Of a DNA stretch of 23,349 nucleotides, positions 11,548 through 18,548 are shown in pieces. Source of the stretch: a virus. Within the stretch, counting starts at the first letter, position 1, and each line of letters begins with the position of its first letter. Under the pieces are notes generated by a model. The model was not told the origin of the DNA and ran no database searches. It saw nothing but the letters and a program-made list of their open reading frames with translations. Position numbers and translations under genes: made by a program. Location: IMG/VR virus record IMGVR_UViG_3300010392_005399, positions 1-23,349 of that record. One strand, 5' to 3'.

Positions 11548-12453
11548 ATGGGACTTCCTGACTTCACCCCGGCACAGCTTACGACCATCAAGAACACGGT
11601 CGCGAAGGACACTAATGCGCTTGAGTTCGACCTATTCATGAACGCGGCGCGGTCTTATGGTTTAGACCCGTTCCGTAAGCAGATCAGCGCGATTGTTTTT
11701 AGTAAGAACGATCCGAGGAAACGGCAAATGGCCATCATCGTCGGGCGTGACGGCCTACGGTCAATCGCTGCGCGGTGTGGTGACTATCGGCCTGCATCCG
11801 GCCCCGCTCAGATCGTCTACGACGAAGCGGCCAAGTCCAGCGTTAACCCGAAAGGTATCGTTTCTGTCGGCGTAACCCTGTTTAAGCAGGACAATCGCGG
11901 CGAGTGGCACCCTGTATACGGCGAAGCCTTTTGGGATGAGTTCGCGCCTATTAAGGACGAATGGGCATACGACCAAGAGGCGGGCCAGAGGAAACCAACG
12001 GGCAAGCAAACGGTAGACGGTAATTGGTCAAAGATGCCGATTGTCATGCTGACCAAGTGTGCCGAGGGGCAGGCGCTTCGCGCGGGGTGGCCCGACCAGT
12101 TCGGCAATCTCTACGCCGAAGAGGAAATGCAGGCCCATACGACCAAGGACATCACCCCTAGCGACGAAATTGCACGTGAGGCCGCGCACCGCCGGGAAAA
12201 CGCTATCGGCGGCAAAGGCATCATGATGGTGATGGATCAATCGGGCGTAATGGAGCGGATCAAAATCGGTGAGGTAGCGGACCGATGCGCCGAGTTCATC
12301 AAGAACAACGACCCAGAAGAGGTTTATCGTTGGTCGATCCAGAACCGGGAACCGCTGCGCGAATTTTGGACGGCGGAACCGAATGATGCGCTTGAGGTCA
12401 AGAAAGCCATTGAAGCCAAGACCTCCGCCGTTGGCAAGGATCAGGCGGCATGA
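11548..12453 (+). CDS. bet: Phage recombination protein Bet (RecT/Red-beta type annealase)
   Basis: A single-strand annealing protein that pairs complementary strands during phage recombination. The family signature is plain: LTTIKNTVAKDTNALEFDLF, then YGLDPFRKQISAIVFSK, QMAIIVGRDGLRSIAARCGD and KCAEGQALRAGWPDQFGNLY near 170-190. At 301 residues it is of full length. Start ATG 11548 follows GGAGGG. Its usual partner exonuclease is not found next to it; only Gp157 upstream and NinB downstream are present. Confidence 0.92.
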   Translation: MGLPDFTPAQLTTIKNTVAKDTNALEFDLFMNAARSYGLDPFRKQISAIVFSKNDPRKRQMAIIVGRDGLRSIAARCGDYRPASGPAQIVYDEAAKSSVNPKGIVSVGVTLFKQDNRGEWHPVYGEAFWDEFAPIKDEWAYDQEAGQRKPTGKQTVDGNWSKMPIVMLTKCAEGQALRAGWPDQFGNLYAEEEMQAHTTKDITPSDEIAREAAHRRENAIGGKGIMMVMDQSGVMERIKIGEVADRCAEFIKNNDPEEVYRWSIQNREPLREFWTAEPNDALEVKKAIEAKTSAVGKDQAA

Positions 12454-12623
12454 CTGACGAAGGCCGCAAATTCATTCTGGGGCGTCTATCCGATGCCCCA
12501 GACATTCGGTCGCTACGCAAAGTCTGGGACAGCTTGGGCCACGAATACGCCCGCGACCCGAAAATCGCAGCGCATAAGGACCAGCTCAAGGCGCAGTTTG
12601 AGAAAGAGGGGCAGAGGGTATGA
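12450..12623 (+). CDS. Small hypothetical protein, 57 aa
   Basis: A 57-codon frame linked to bet and ninB by ATGA at both ends: MTDEGRKFILGRLSDAPDIR, then SLRKVWDSLGHEYARDPKIA and a charged HKDQLKAQFEKEGQRV. It is amphipathic and helical. The two overlaps and the absence of any other gene in this gap make it real. Since it sits between two recombination genes it may assist them, but no function is recognised. Confidence 0.7.
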   Translation: MTDEGRKFILGRLSDAPDIRSLRKVWDSLGHEYARDPKIAAHKDQLKAQFEKEGQRV

Positions 12624-13006
12624 CACAGACCGTTATCCTGGCAGGCGACCGCCAGCGTAGACTTGCCCATGCATTGATTGACCGCGCCCCGTGGGATGCA
12701 GTTGTGAAGATCTCCGAAGCCAAGCGGACCGATGATCAGAACGCCAAAATGTGGGCCATGCTGTCGGACGTGTCCCGCGCCAAGCCGCAAGGACGGATGC
12801 ACACCGCAGAAGTTTGGAAGCAGCTTTTCATGCAGGCGTGTGGCCACGAATGCCAGTTTGAAATGGGGCTGGACGGAAAGCCCTTCCCGACCGGGTTTCG
12901 ATCATCGCGGCTTAGCAAGGCTCAGATGGCCGATCTGATAACGTTTATCCTGCAATATGGCGATGCCAACGGGGTCGCGTGGTCGAACGAAATGGAGGCC
13001 GCATGA
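12620..13006 (+). CDS. ninB: Recombination protein NinB
   Basis: This 128-residue protein fits the NinB/Orf family: an N-terminal domain (LAGDRQRRLAHALIDRAPWD) followed by the hallmark SEAKRTDDQNAKMWAMLSDV and the MHTAEVWKQLFMQACGHECQ and YGDANGVAW blocks. Lambda NinB (Orf) binds ssDNA and can replace RecFOR in Red recombination. The close order Gp157, Bet, small gene, NinB makes a recombination unit. ATGA overlaps at both ends. Confidence 0.9.
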   Translation: MTQTVILAGDRQRRLAHALIDRAPWDAVVKISEAKRTDDQNAKMWAMLSDVSRAKPQGRMHTAEVWKQLFMQACGHECQFEMGLDGKPFPTGFRSSRLSKAQMADLITFILQYGDANGVAWSNEMEAA

Positions 13007-13368
13007 CCTTCCAAATCAACACAGGACGCGCCCCATTTCAGAAGGGGTAGAAGGTAGCCAAACTATCGGCGGGTAAAGACCCGGATTACATCAAGGCCAT
13101 CCACGATCTGCCGTGCGCTATCTGTTTTCACTTCGGGATGCATCAGGCCAGCCCTACGCAGGCACACCACACCATTTGCGGGCGCGGCGGAAACCGTAGG
13201 ACGCCAGACCGACAGGCCATTCCGCTTTGCGAAGGCCATCATCAGGGCGACTTTGATACGTCCAAGGTAGCCATTCATCGCGACCGCGCCTTGTGGGTCG
13301 ATTGGTTCGGCCCTGACACCGATTTCATCGCATGGACGCAAGACCAGATTGAAAGGGCGCAGGCATGA
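13003..13368 (+). pseudogene. DUF968-like nuclease gene interrupted by an in-frame TAG
   Basis: The frame opens with MTFQINTGRAPFQKG at an ATGA overlap with ninB, meets a TAG at 13048-13050 and then runs on in frame for 105 codons. The downstream part has zinc and HNH-like residues: LPCAICFHFGMHQ, then TQAHHTICGRGGNRRTPDRQ, IPLCEGHHQGDFDTSK and an ending WTQDQIERAQA. It belongs with DUF968-like and Ref-like phage nucleases, here about 121 residues if whole. No start codon follows the TAG before the C-x2-C pair; an internal ATG at 13138 would make a 76-residue protein without it. One base change (for example CAG or TGG to TAG) would explain it. Confidence 0.7.
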
Positions 13369-13619
13369 CCGACAAACAAGCCCAAGACCTAACCGCAGCG
13401 CAAATGTGCCGCGTGTATGCCGCGTCTGGCATGGCCGTGTCTTTCGCGCCCGACAAGCTTCTGCGCATTGCCGAGGCGATGGATGCATCAAGCAAGATGC
13501 TGGATCAGGCTATTGCGACCAAAGAAAAGGCGCGGAAAGATCTTCGCAATGCGTTTCACTGGTACATCGTTTCACTGGTGAACTTCGTGGCGGTTTTGTT
13601 GCTGGTGGTGCTGGCATGA
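13365..13619 (+). CDS. Small C-tail-anchored membrane protein, 84 aa
   Basis: A helical soluble part (LTAAQMCRVYAASGMAVSFA, then LLRIAEAMDASSKMLDQAIA and KEKARKDLRNAFH) ends in one strong transmembrane helix at about 66-84 (WYIVSLVNFVAVLLLVVLA). It looks like a tail-anchored inner-membrane protein with its body in the cytoplasm. The start overlaps the nuclease frame and the stop overlaps the next gene by ATGA. Function unknown. Confidence 0.65.
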   Translation: MTDKQAQDLTAAQMCRVYAASGMAVSFAPDKLLRIAEAMDASSKMLDQAIATKEKARKDLRNAFHWYIVSLVNFVAVLLLVVLA

Positions 13620-13852
13620 CCACACTACGCCAAATCCGCGCCGAAGCAGCAGAGCGCCACGGGCTGACGGTGGATGAAATCATGAGCCGCAACGCTCCAA
13701 CAGAGCGCCGGATAAACGCAGCGCGACAGGAAGCGTGGAGGCTATCGGAGCGCGCCGGATACACCGTGTCGCAAATCGGGCGGCTATGGGGTCGTGACCA
13801 CAGCACGGTGGCGCACGGGATACGGCAGGCAAAGAAGAGGGCCAGCAAATGA
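13616..13852 (+). CDS. DnaA domain-IV-like DNA-binding protein, 78 aa
   Basis: Nearly the whole protein is a helix-turn-helix of the DnaA C-terminal (domain IV) type: HGLTVDEIMSRNAPTERRIN, then AARQEAWRLSERAGYTVSQI and the signature GRDHSTVAHGIRQAKK, close to DnaA's D-H-[ST]-T-V-x-H-[AG]. No AAA+ domain is present, so it can bind DnaA-box-like DNA but not form initiation filaments. It could compete with host DnaA or help phage replication. ATGA overlaps on both sides. Confidence 0.75.
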   Translation: MTTLRQIRAEAAERHGLTVDEIMSRNAPTERRINAARQEAWRLSERAGYTVSQIGRLWGRDHSTVAHGIRQAKKRASK

Positions 13853-14178
13853 CCAACCGCAAGCAAGCATTGCAAGACCTGTTGGCGAAGGTGGAAGCGG
13901 GGGATTACGTGTCCACTTTCGAATACAAGGATGCCTTGGGTTCTTGGAAAGAGGCGCACAATGCTAACCACGGCTCCCTAGACGCAGCCAAGAAGCTGCA
14001 CGAGGCGTTTTTGCCGGGGTGGCACTTCGACATTGCAACTGAAGCAAATGAAAATGGCTTCTACGCCAACTTCAGTAGTCCTGATTGGGATAGCGCGTTC
14101 ACCTCTTGGGCGGACAACCCCGCCCGCGCATGGCTAATAGCCATCCTCAAAGCCCTTATTTCGGAGGCCAGCGAATGA
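13849..14178 (+). CDS. Phage protein of unknown function, 109 aa
   Basis: Short acidic protein. It has an N-terminal helix (RKQALQDLLAKVEAGDYVST), a central FLPGWHFDIATEANENGFYA, and an end SWADNPARAWLIAILKALIS. The last element, in which 'N-P-A-R-A-x-L-I-A-x-L-K-A-L' follows an aromatic beta domain, is a recurrent pattern in alphaproteobacterial and enterobacterial phages, with no known role. Coupled by ATGA to its neighbours. Confidence 0.65.
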   Translation: MTNRKQALQDLLAKVEAGDYVSTFEYKDALGSWKEAHNANHGSLDAAKKLHEAFLPGWHFDIATEANENGFYANFSSPDWDSAFTSWADNPARAWLIAILKALISEASE

Positions 14179-14585
14179 CTGACACACAAGCCCCAGAGCG
14201 GATTTGGGTGCAGCACGACACCAAGGACCATTGGGCCGAACTTATGGAACTTGCGGTCATCCCGGCTGAGGGGGTCAGGGCGTCAGCTTTCACCGAATAC
14301 GTCCTCCGTTCATCCATTCCCCGCGACCTCCTAGAAGCCCAAGAACACATGCGGGCGCTAGAGGCGCAGATCAAGATTTTGCGCGAAGAGCGGGACGCAT
14401 ACGAGGAGGCTTTTGCGTGGGCATACATCGGGGACGGGCTGGACGATCTAGCCATTGAAATGGAAAGGCTGCGCCACCCATTCGCAGCATCCCACGAAAT
14501 CAACCACGCAACACAGGTGGGTGTCCGCGTCGTCGTCGACAAAATCCGCGCCCGCGCGGCAACCACAGACAAGGAGGGGCGGTGA
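14175..14585 (+). CDS. Hypothetical phage protein with coiled coil, 136 aa
   Basis: It begins MTDTQAPERIWVQHDTKDHW; the A-P-E-R-I-W-V opening followed by a short beta segment and 'Y-V-L-R' is common in small phage proteins. A coiled coil follows at about 50-82 (RDLLEAQEHMRALEAQIKIL and REERDAYEEAFAW), and the C-terminus is basic. The ATG at 14175 sits in an ATGA overlap; a longer frame would lie inside the previous gene. Function unknown. Confidence 0.65.
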   Translation: MTDTQAPERIWVQHDTKDHWAELMELAVIPAEGVRASAFTEYVLRSSIPRDLLEAQEHMRALEAQIKILREERDAYEEAFAWAYIGDGLDDLAIEMERLRHPFAASHEINHATQVGVRVVVDKIRARAATTDKEGR

Positions 14586-14782
14586 TGGACAAACTAGCGC
14601 CATGCCCATTCTGCGGCGGATCAGACCCGAGCGAAGTTTACGCCGACAGGCTGCAAAATGACGGTCGCAGGTGGGCCGTAAGGTGCGATTTCCTCGACTG
14701 CATCGTTGAGGGTCCGCATCGCGCCACGAAGCGTGAAGCCATCGCGGCTTGGAATAGCCGGGCGCAAAAGGAGGCCATGTGA
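14585..14782 (+). CDS. Lar-family (restriction alleviation-like) zinc protein
   Basis: Fits the Lar family: LAPCPFCGGSDPSEVYADRL carries C7-x2-C10, and RRWAVRCDFLDCIVEGP carries C34 and C39, then TKREAIAAWNSRAQ closes the domain with the standard 'E-A-I-x-A-W-N-x-R'. The four cysteines should bind zinc. Rac prophage Lar reduces type I restriction by altering the balance of host modification; many homologues have no tested role. Start ATG 14585 follows AAGGAGGGG and overlaps the upstream TGA (TGATG). Confidence 0.8.
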   Translation: MDKLAPCPFCGGSDPSEVYADRLQNDGRRWAVRCDFLDCIVEGPHRATKREAIAAWNSRAQKEAM

Positions 14783-15024
14783 TGTTCGCATGTCGATTGG
14801 ATCAATGCCCGCCGGGGCTTTTCATTGCTGGTGATTGCTTAGGCTTCAAGTCCGAATACCGAAACGAGAAAGGCACCTGCGAAGCATACGTTGTCGCGTC
14901 CGGTGAATTCTTTTGGGGTGGCGCGAAAACGGCAGAGGATCGGGAAGCCTTAATTGTTACCCCCGTTGAGGTCATGGACGCTTCCGCATTCCGCATCGCC
15001 TCACTAGCAGACCTCGACCAATAA
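14782..15024 (+). CDS. Hypothetical phage protein, 80 aa
   Basis: MFACRLDQCPPGLFIAGDCL leads to EYRNEKGTCEAYVVASGEFF and EDREALIVTPVEVMDA. It is a small domain of alternating strands (a P-P-G-L-F turn, then an acidic E-A-Y-V-V-A-S-G-E-F-F-W strand). The ordering 'P-P-G-L-F', 'F-K-S-E-Y', 'V-x-P' is common in small proteins next to Lar in phages. TGATG overlap at the start with GGAGG in front. Function unknown. Confidence 0.65.
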   Translation: MFACRLDQCPPGLFIAGDCLGFKSEYRNEKGTCEAYVVASGEFFWGGAKTAEDREALIVTPVEVMDASAFRIASLADLDQ

Positions 15025-15048
15025 CAACCACAGGGACAGAGCAGCACC

Positions 15049-15666
15049 ATGGGAAAAGGCGACCGCAGAGGCGGACACAACCGAAAGCAGGGCAAGCGCG
15101 AACCGAATGGCCGCTTGTCCAGAACGGCAGAAGCGGTAGCAGAACGGCAGGAAGACGAACGCCGCTCGTTATTCGAGGAAGGGCCAACGCAAACAGTCCT
15201 GAAAGCAAGGCGGATGCATCGACGCCCGTTCAAAGAGCCACAGAAGCCCGAGAAATGGCGCGAGAAGCACGCTAAGCCCGTTTCCAAGCAAGAGGTGCGG
15301 GAAAAGCGCTTGGACGCTGTAGGGTCCGTCCTAGGGCGTCTCTGGGCTGATAAGCACATCACCGACCAACAGCTTGCAGCGGGACAGGACTATTGCCAGC
15401 GGTATCTGCGGTATTCGTCCCTAAACGGTTTGCCCCGCGTCACGCCCAAGATTGGCAATTACGGCGCAGTCTCAGGCGGAACCAGACCCGACCGGATCAA
15501 GGCGGCAATCGCGGCAAAGGCGGAACACTTCACCGACCAACGCATTCTGCGCAAATGCAGCGCCGGGACGCTCTGGGCCATGAAGCGGGCATGTGTAGCG
15601 GATGAGGCTGCGCCTATCCACCTTATCCGCGAAGGACTTCAAGCCCTAGTGGCGAATGGCCGTTGA
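15049..15666 (+). CDS. Basic protein of unknown function, in late-regulator position
   Basis: A very basic 205-residue protein. The N-terminus (MGKGDRRGGHNRKQGKREPN) looks disordered and RNA- or DNA-binding. The middle holds RRSLFEEGPTQTVLKARRMH and KRLDAVGSVLGRLWADKHIT, and the C-terminal half has QLAAGQDYCQRYLRYSSLNG, probably helical, ending IHLIREGLQALVANG. I know no exact family. It is the last gene before a promoter-like element and a terminator, where lambda has Q, so it may be the late activator or antiterminator. That role rests on place and charge, not homology. Confidence 0.65.
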   Translation: MGKGDRRGGHNRKQGKREPNGRLSRTAEAVAERQEDERRSLFEEGPTQTVLKARRMHRRPFKEPQKPEKWREKHAKPVSKQEVREKRLDAVGSVLGRLWADKHITDQQLAAGQDYCQRYLRYSSLNGLPRVTPKIGNYGAVSGGTRPDRIKAAIAAKAEHFTDQRILRKCSAGTLWAMKRACVADEAAPIHLIREGLQALVANGR

Positions 15667-15696
15667 CAACATACGGGCCGTCAGGCAAAATATAAT
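15663..15696 (+). promoter_or_regulatory. Promoter-like element with perfect hexamers, 22-bp spacer
   Basis: TTGACA (15663-15668, overlapping the end of the preceding gene) and TATAAT (15691-15696) both match sigma-70 consensus exactly but are 22 bases apart rather than 16-18. Such a spacing is poor on its own and would need an activator, if it is used at all. A start near 15703 would feed directly into the terminator just downstream. Confidence 0.4.
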
Positions 15697-15710
15697 CGCA
15701 CGCGATTTTG

Positions 15711-15742
15711 CGCCCCGCCGGATGGTTGGGGCGTTTCTTATT
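15711..15742 (+). terminator. Intrinsic terminator at end of early-right operon
   Basis: CGCCCC (15711-15716) pairs with GGGGCG (15728-15733), with a further CC/GG pair in the loop, and TTTCTTATT follows at once. This is a good rho-independent terminator for rightward transcription. It lies 44 bases after the last early-right gene and would end early transcripts before the head genes. Confidence 0.75.
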
Positions 15743-16028
15743 CAGCGGATCGGCAGGCGTCAGAAATCATCTCTGCATATCGACGCCAAGGCGAAACACC
15801 TAAGCGGCCCATGTCGCGTCGCATCTCATTCAGGGCGTATCTTTGATCGTTAGGCACTTCGTCTGTAACCCGAAGGTCTTTGGCGTTGTCCGCCTCTTGC
15901 TCCAGTGTAACCACTAACGCCCACACGCGGGCCATTTCATCCGCACACTCGAATGGAACGCGGTTCTTGTTCTCTGCCCCGACAGGCAGGCCAGCACATA
16001 GCAGGGTGACAATCAAAGCGTATCGCAT
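15738..16028 (-). CDS. Secreted hypothetical protein on the opposite strand (moron-like)
   Basis: A 96-residue protein with a clear signal peptide (MRYALIVTLLCAGLPVGA, likely cut after A18) and a small mature domain. The latter has two cysteines (FECADE and SDACRSAE) which could form a disulfide in the periplasm, plus a helical centre (RVWALVVTLEQEADNAKDLR). AGAGGA precedes the ATG at 16028; a longer frame adds 15 residues without a ribosome site. It is the only minus-strand gene in the right half, set between the early terminator and the HNH gene. This is the usual setting for a moron expressed in the lysogen. Function unknown. Confidence 0.65.
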   Translation of the reverse strand: MRYALIVTLLCAGLPVGAENKNRVPFECADEMARVWALVVTLEQEADNAKDLRVTDEVPNDQRYALNEMRRDMGRLGVSPWRRYAEMISDACRSAE

Positions 16029-16105
16029 GGGGAATCCTCTATTGGCATTCCTGATACGTAAGCACAGCGACACAACATCGCCAACCCCAAGGGCCAGCGT
16101 AGACA

Positions 16106-16420
16106 GTGACAGGATGGCGTGGGCAGCAAGGCACCAGACAAGAGCGCGGATACGGGGCAGACTGGCAGCGGGCGCGGGCGCAGGCCCTCAAGCGCGACAA
16201 CTACCTTTGCCGACCATGCGTGAAGCAAGGCAGGATCACCGAAGCAAAGGCGGTAGATCACATCAAGCCCAAGTCCCAGGGCGGCACGAATGAGCAGTCA
16301 AACCTGCAATCCATTTGCGATGACTGCCACGCCACCAAGACACAGGCGGAGGCGCTAGAGGCGCGAGGCATCAAGCCGAGGCCGGGTTACGATGCAGGCG
16401 GCAAGCCAGTATGGGACTAA
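16106..16420 (+). CDS. HNH endonuclease (terminase-associated)
   Basis: A compact HNH nuclease of 104 residues: C35-x2-C38 (YLCRPCVK), then the core VDHIKPKSQGGTNEQSNLQS with D51/H52 and N66, and C71-x2-C74-H75 (CDDCHATKT). HNH proteins next to terminases in HK97-type phages (for example HK97 gp74) are needed for cutting at cos and packaging. It starts at a GTG (16106), since the frame is closed just upstream and no ATG is near the domain start; the ribosome site is weak. It heads the packaging and head operon. Confidence 0.88.
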   Translation: MTGWRGQQGTRQERGYGADWQRARAQALKRDNYLCRPCVKQGRITEAKAVDHIKPKSQGGTNEQSNLQSICDDCHATKTQAEALEARGIKPRPGYDAGGKPVWD

Positions 16421-16511
16421 CGGGGGGGTAGGTCAAAGTTGATGACCTATTTGGGCAGAACCGGCGGCTTCCCATTCCTTCGTGCGCTAACACAGAAAAA
16501 CGAGGTCCCAA
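16421..16511. other. Noncoding gap between HNH and small terminase, candidate cos
   Basis: A 91-base gap with no open frame. It begins with seven consecutive G (16422-16428), then the inverted pair AGGTCA (16430-16435) and TGACCT (16443-16448) with a seven-base loop. In HK97-type phages with an HNH gene beside the terminase, the packaging site often lies here. The assignment is positional and unproven. Confidence 0.35.
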
Positions 16512-16970
16512 GTGGCAAAGAAACCCAGAATTGACACAACGGCGGGCGCTATTGAGGTTGCAAGGGCATCTCAAAAGCAGATCGAGCCGCCGTCGAATAT
16601 GCCTCTTACGTTAGAAGACCTGCCATTCTTTTCCAGCGTGATTGATGAGTTCGCGCGGTCGGAGTGGACAGCGCACCAGCTTGAGCTTGCGGCGATGCTG
16701 GCAAAAAAAATGCGGCTTCTGCGGGATGAGTTGGAAACCCTTGAGGAAGAGGGTTTTTCCCTGATCACTGAAAAAGGGTCTCCCTGCCAAAATCCCCGTC
16801 TTGGCGGGGTTCGGATGCTGGATACCTCGATCATGGCCACGCGGCGCACCCTGTCGCTTCACGCGCGCGCGCAAGGCGGTGAGGCGCGAGACGTTGGCAA
16901 GCGGCGGTCGCAGGCGAAAGAGTTTGAGGCCGATCTTGATGGGGATGACCTGTTGGCGAGGCCAAATTGA
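16512..16970 (+). CDS. Terminase small subunit (P27-like)
   Basis: A 152-residue DNA-recognition subunit of the packaging motor, right before the large subunit. Features fit P27-family small terminases: a basic N-terminus (MAKKPRIDTTAG), the helical SVIDEFARSEWTAHQLELAA, the coiled KMRLLRDELETLEEEG and TRRTLSLHARAQGGEARDVG, then an acidic end. It starts with a GTG at 16512 behind GAGG. Identification is strengthened by its place between HNH and the large subunit. Confidence 0.8.
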   Translation: MAKKPRIDTTAGAIEVARASQKQIEPPSNMPLTLEDLPFFSSVIDEFARSEWTAHQLELAAMLAKKMRLLRDELETLEEEGFSLITEKGSPCQNPRLGGVRMLDTSIMATRRTLSLHARAQGGEARDVGKRRSQAKEFEADLDGDDLLARPN

Positions 16971-18538
16971 CCCGAGGCGAGAAGGTTATAGCCTTTATTG
17001 AGCGGTACTGCTTGACGCCGGAAGGCAAGCATGTCGGCAAGCCGCTCAAGTTGTTGGAGTTCCAGAAGCGGTTCATCTGCGATGTTTATGACAACCCCGA
17101 AGGGACGGGGCGGGCATACTTAAGTATCGCCAGAAAGAATGGGAAAAGTGCGATAATTGCCGCAATCGCGCTGGCGCACATCGTCGGGCCGGAGGCGAGG
17201 CAGAACAGCCAGATCATCAGCGGGGCGCGGTCCCGCGAACAAGCATCCTTGGTCTTTAAGCTGATGCAAAAGATGATCGGCCTTTCGCCTGAATTGCGGT
17301 CAAAGAAAATCACGCGGATCACGCCTTCGCAAAAGATGATCACGGGCGTTCAAATGAACGTCGAATACCGGGCTATTTCGGCGGAAGCGGGAACGGCACA
17401 TGGACTTTCCCCAGTGTTGGCGATCTTGGATGAGGTGGGGCAGATCAAAGGCCCGACTGATGATTTCGTCGAGGCGATCACGACTTCGCAGGGCGCTCAC
17501 GACAACCCGCTCTTGATTGCGATTTCTACGCAGGCACCAACGGACAATGACCTGTTTTCGCGCTGGCTGGATGATGCGGAGAGCAGCCAAAGCCCGCGCA
17601 TTGTAAGTCACGTCTACAGCGCACCGGAGGACTGCGACCTACTGGACCGCGAAGCGTGGAAAGCGGCGAACCCAGCAATGGGAGAGTTTCGGTCGGTTTC
17701 CGATCTTGAGGATATGGCGGCAACGGCAGATCGGTTGCCTTCCGAGGAAAATAGCTTCCGCTGGCTGTACTTGAACCAGAGGATTGAGGCGACAGCGCCG
17801 TTTATCAGTAAGAAGCTCTGGGACACATGCGCGGGGCAGCTATTGCCACTTGAAGATGGCGCAACGCTATATGCGGGGCTTGACCTCTCTGAGGTGAACG
17901 ACCTTACCGCCTTTGTGGCGGTGACACCCGTAACAGATGAACTATTAGCCCCGGTCGAAACAGCGTGGCACGTCCACCCGACATTCTGGCTTCCCGGTGT
18001 CGGGCTTCGGGAAAAGGCTAAGGCTGATCGGGTTCCGTATGACCTTTGGCAGAAGCAAGGGTTTCTTGAGGCAACGCCCGGATCGACTGTTGATTATGAA
18101 TTTGTCGCGGCGTTCCTGTTCGAAGCATCGCAGCGATACGACATTCGCAAAATCGCCTTTGACCGTTGGAACTTTCGGCACCTTCGGCCTTGGTTGTTGA
18201 AGGCTGGGTTCACCGAAGAACAGGTTGACGGTGATAGCGCGATATTTGAGCCGATGGGACAGGGCTATCAAAGCATGTCTCCGGCGCTCCGGGATTTGGA
18301 AAGCGCTTTTCTGAATGGGTCGATTGTTCATGGCGATCATCCCGTTTTGGAAAGCTGTGCACGAAACGCAGTGGTTGACCGCGATCCAGCGGGAAACCGT
18401 AAGCTGGCGAAGAACAAGAGCAGGGGCCGTATTGACGGCATGGTTGCGCTGGCAATGGCTATGAGTGTTGCCGGGACGTGGGAAGCTGGCGGCGGCGGTC
18501 CTTCTGTTTACCAAACGCGCGGCGTTCTGACCCTATGA
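16967..18538 (+). CDS. Terminase large subunit
   Basis: The packaging ATPase and nuclease, 523 residues, full length for the HK97-like Terminase_1 family. The ATPase has the modified Walker A SIARKNGKSA (53-62) and Walker B VLAILDEVG with D155-E156. The nuclease domain has the first Asp in YAGLDLSEVNDLT (D306) and late acidic residues in IAFDRWN and GRIDGMVALAMA. It starts with TTG at 16967, overlapping the small-subunit stop (TTGA); the residue after is the typical TRGEKV opening, so this unusual start is likely. Portal follows ten bases later. Confidence 0.95.
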   Translation: MTRGEKVIAFIERYCLTPEGKHVGKPLKLLEFQKRFICDVYDNPEGTGRAYLSIARKNGKSAIIAAIALAHIVGPEARQNSQIISGARSREQASLVFKLMQKMIGLSPELRSKKITRITPSQKMITGVQMNVEYRAISAEAGTAHGLSPVLAILDEVGQIKGPTDDFVEAITTSQGAHDNPLLIAISTQAPTDNDLFSRWLDDAESSQSPRIVSHVYSAPEDCDLLDREAWKAANPAMGEFRSVSDLEDMAATADRLPSEENSFRWLYLNQRIEATAPFISKKLWDTCAGQLLPLEDGATLYAGLDLSEVNDLTAFVAVTPVTDELLAPVETAWHVHPTFWLPGVGLREKAKADRVPYDLWQKQGFLEATPGSTVDYEFVAAFLFEASQRYDIRKIAFDRWNFRHLRPWLLKAGFTEEQVDGDSAIFEPMGQGYQSMSPALRDLESAFLNGSIVHGDHPVLESCARNAVVDRDPAGNRKLAKNKSRGRIDGMVALAMAMSVAGTWEAGGGGPSVYQTRGVLTL

Positions 18539-18548
18539 AGGGGACTAC

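Noticed and set aside
10740-11639. 299-codon minus-strand frame
   Set aside because: It covers the end of the initiator and the Gp157 gene in antisense; the plus-strand genes have family signatures.
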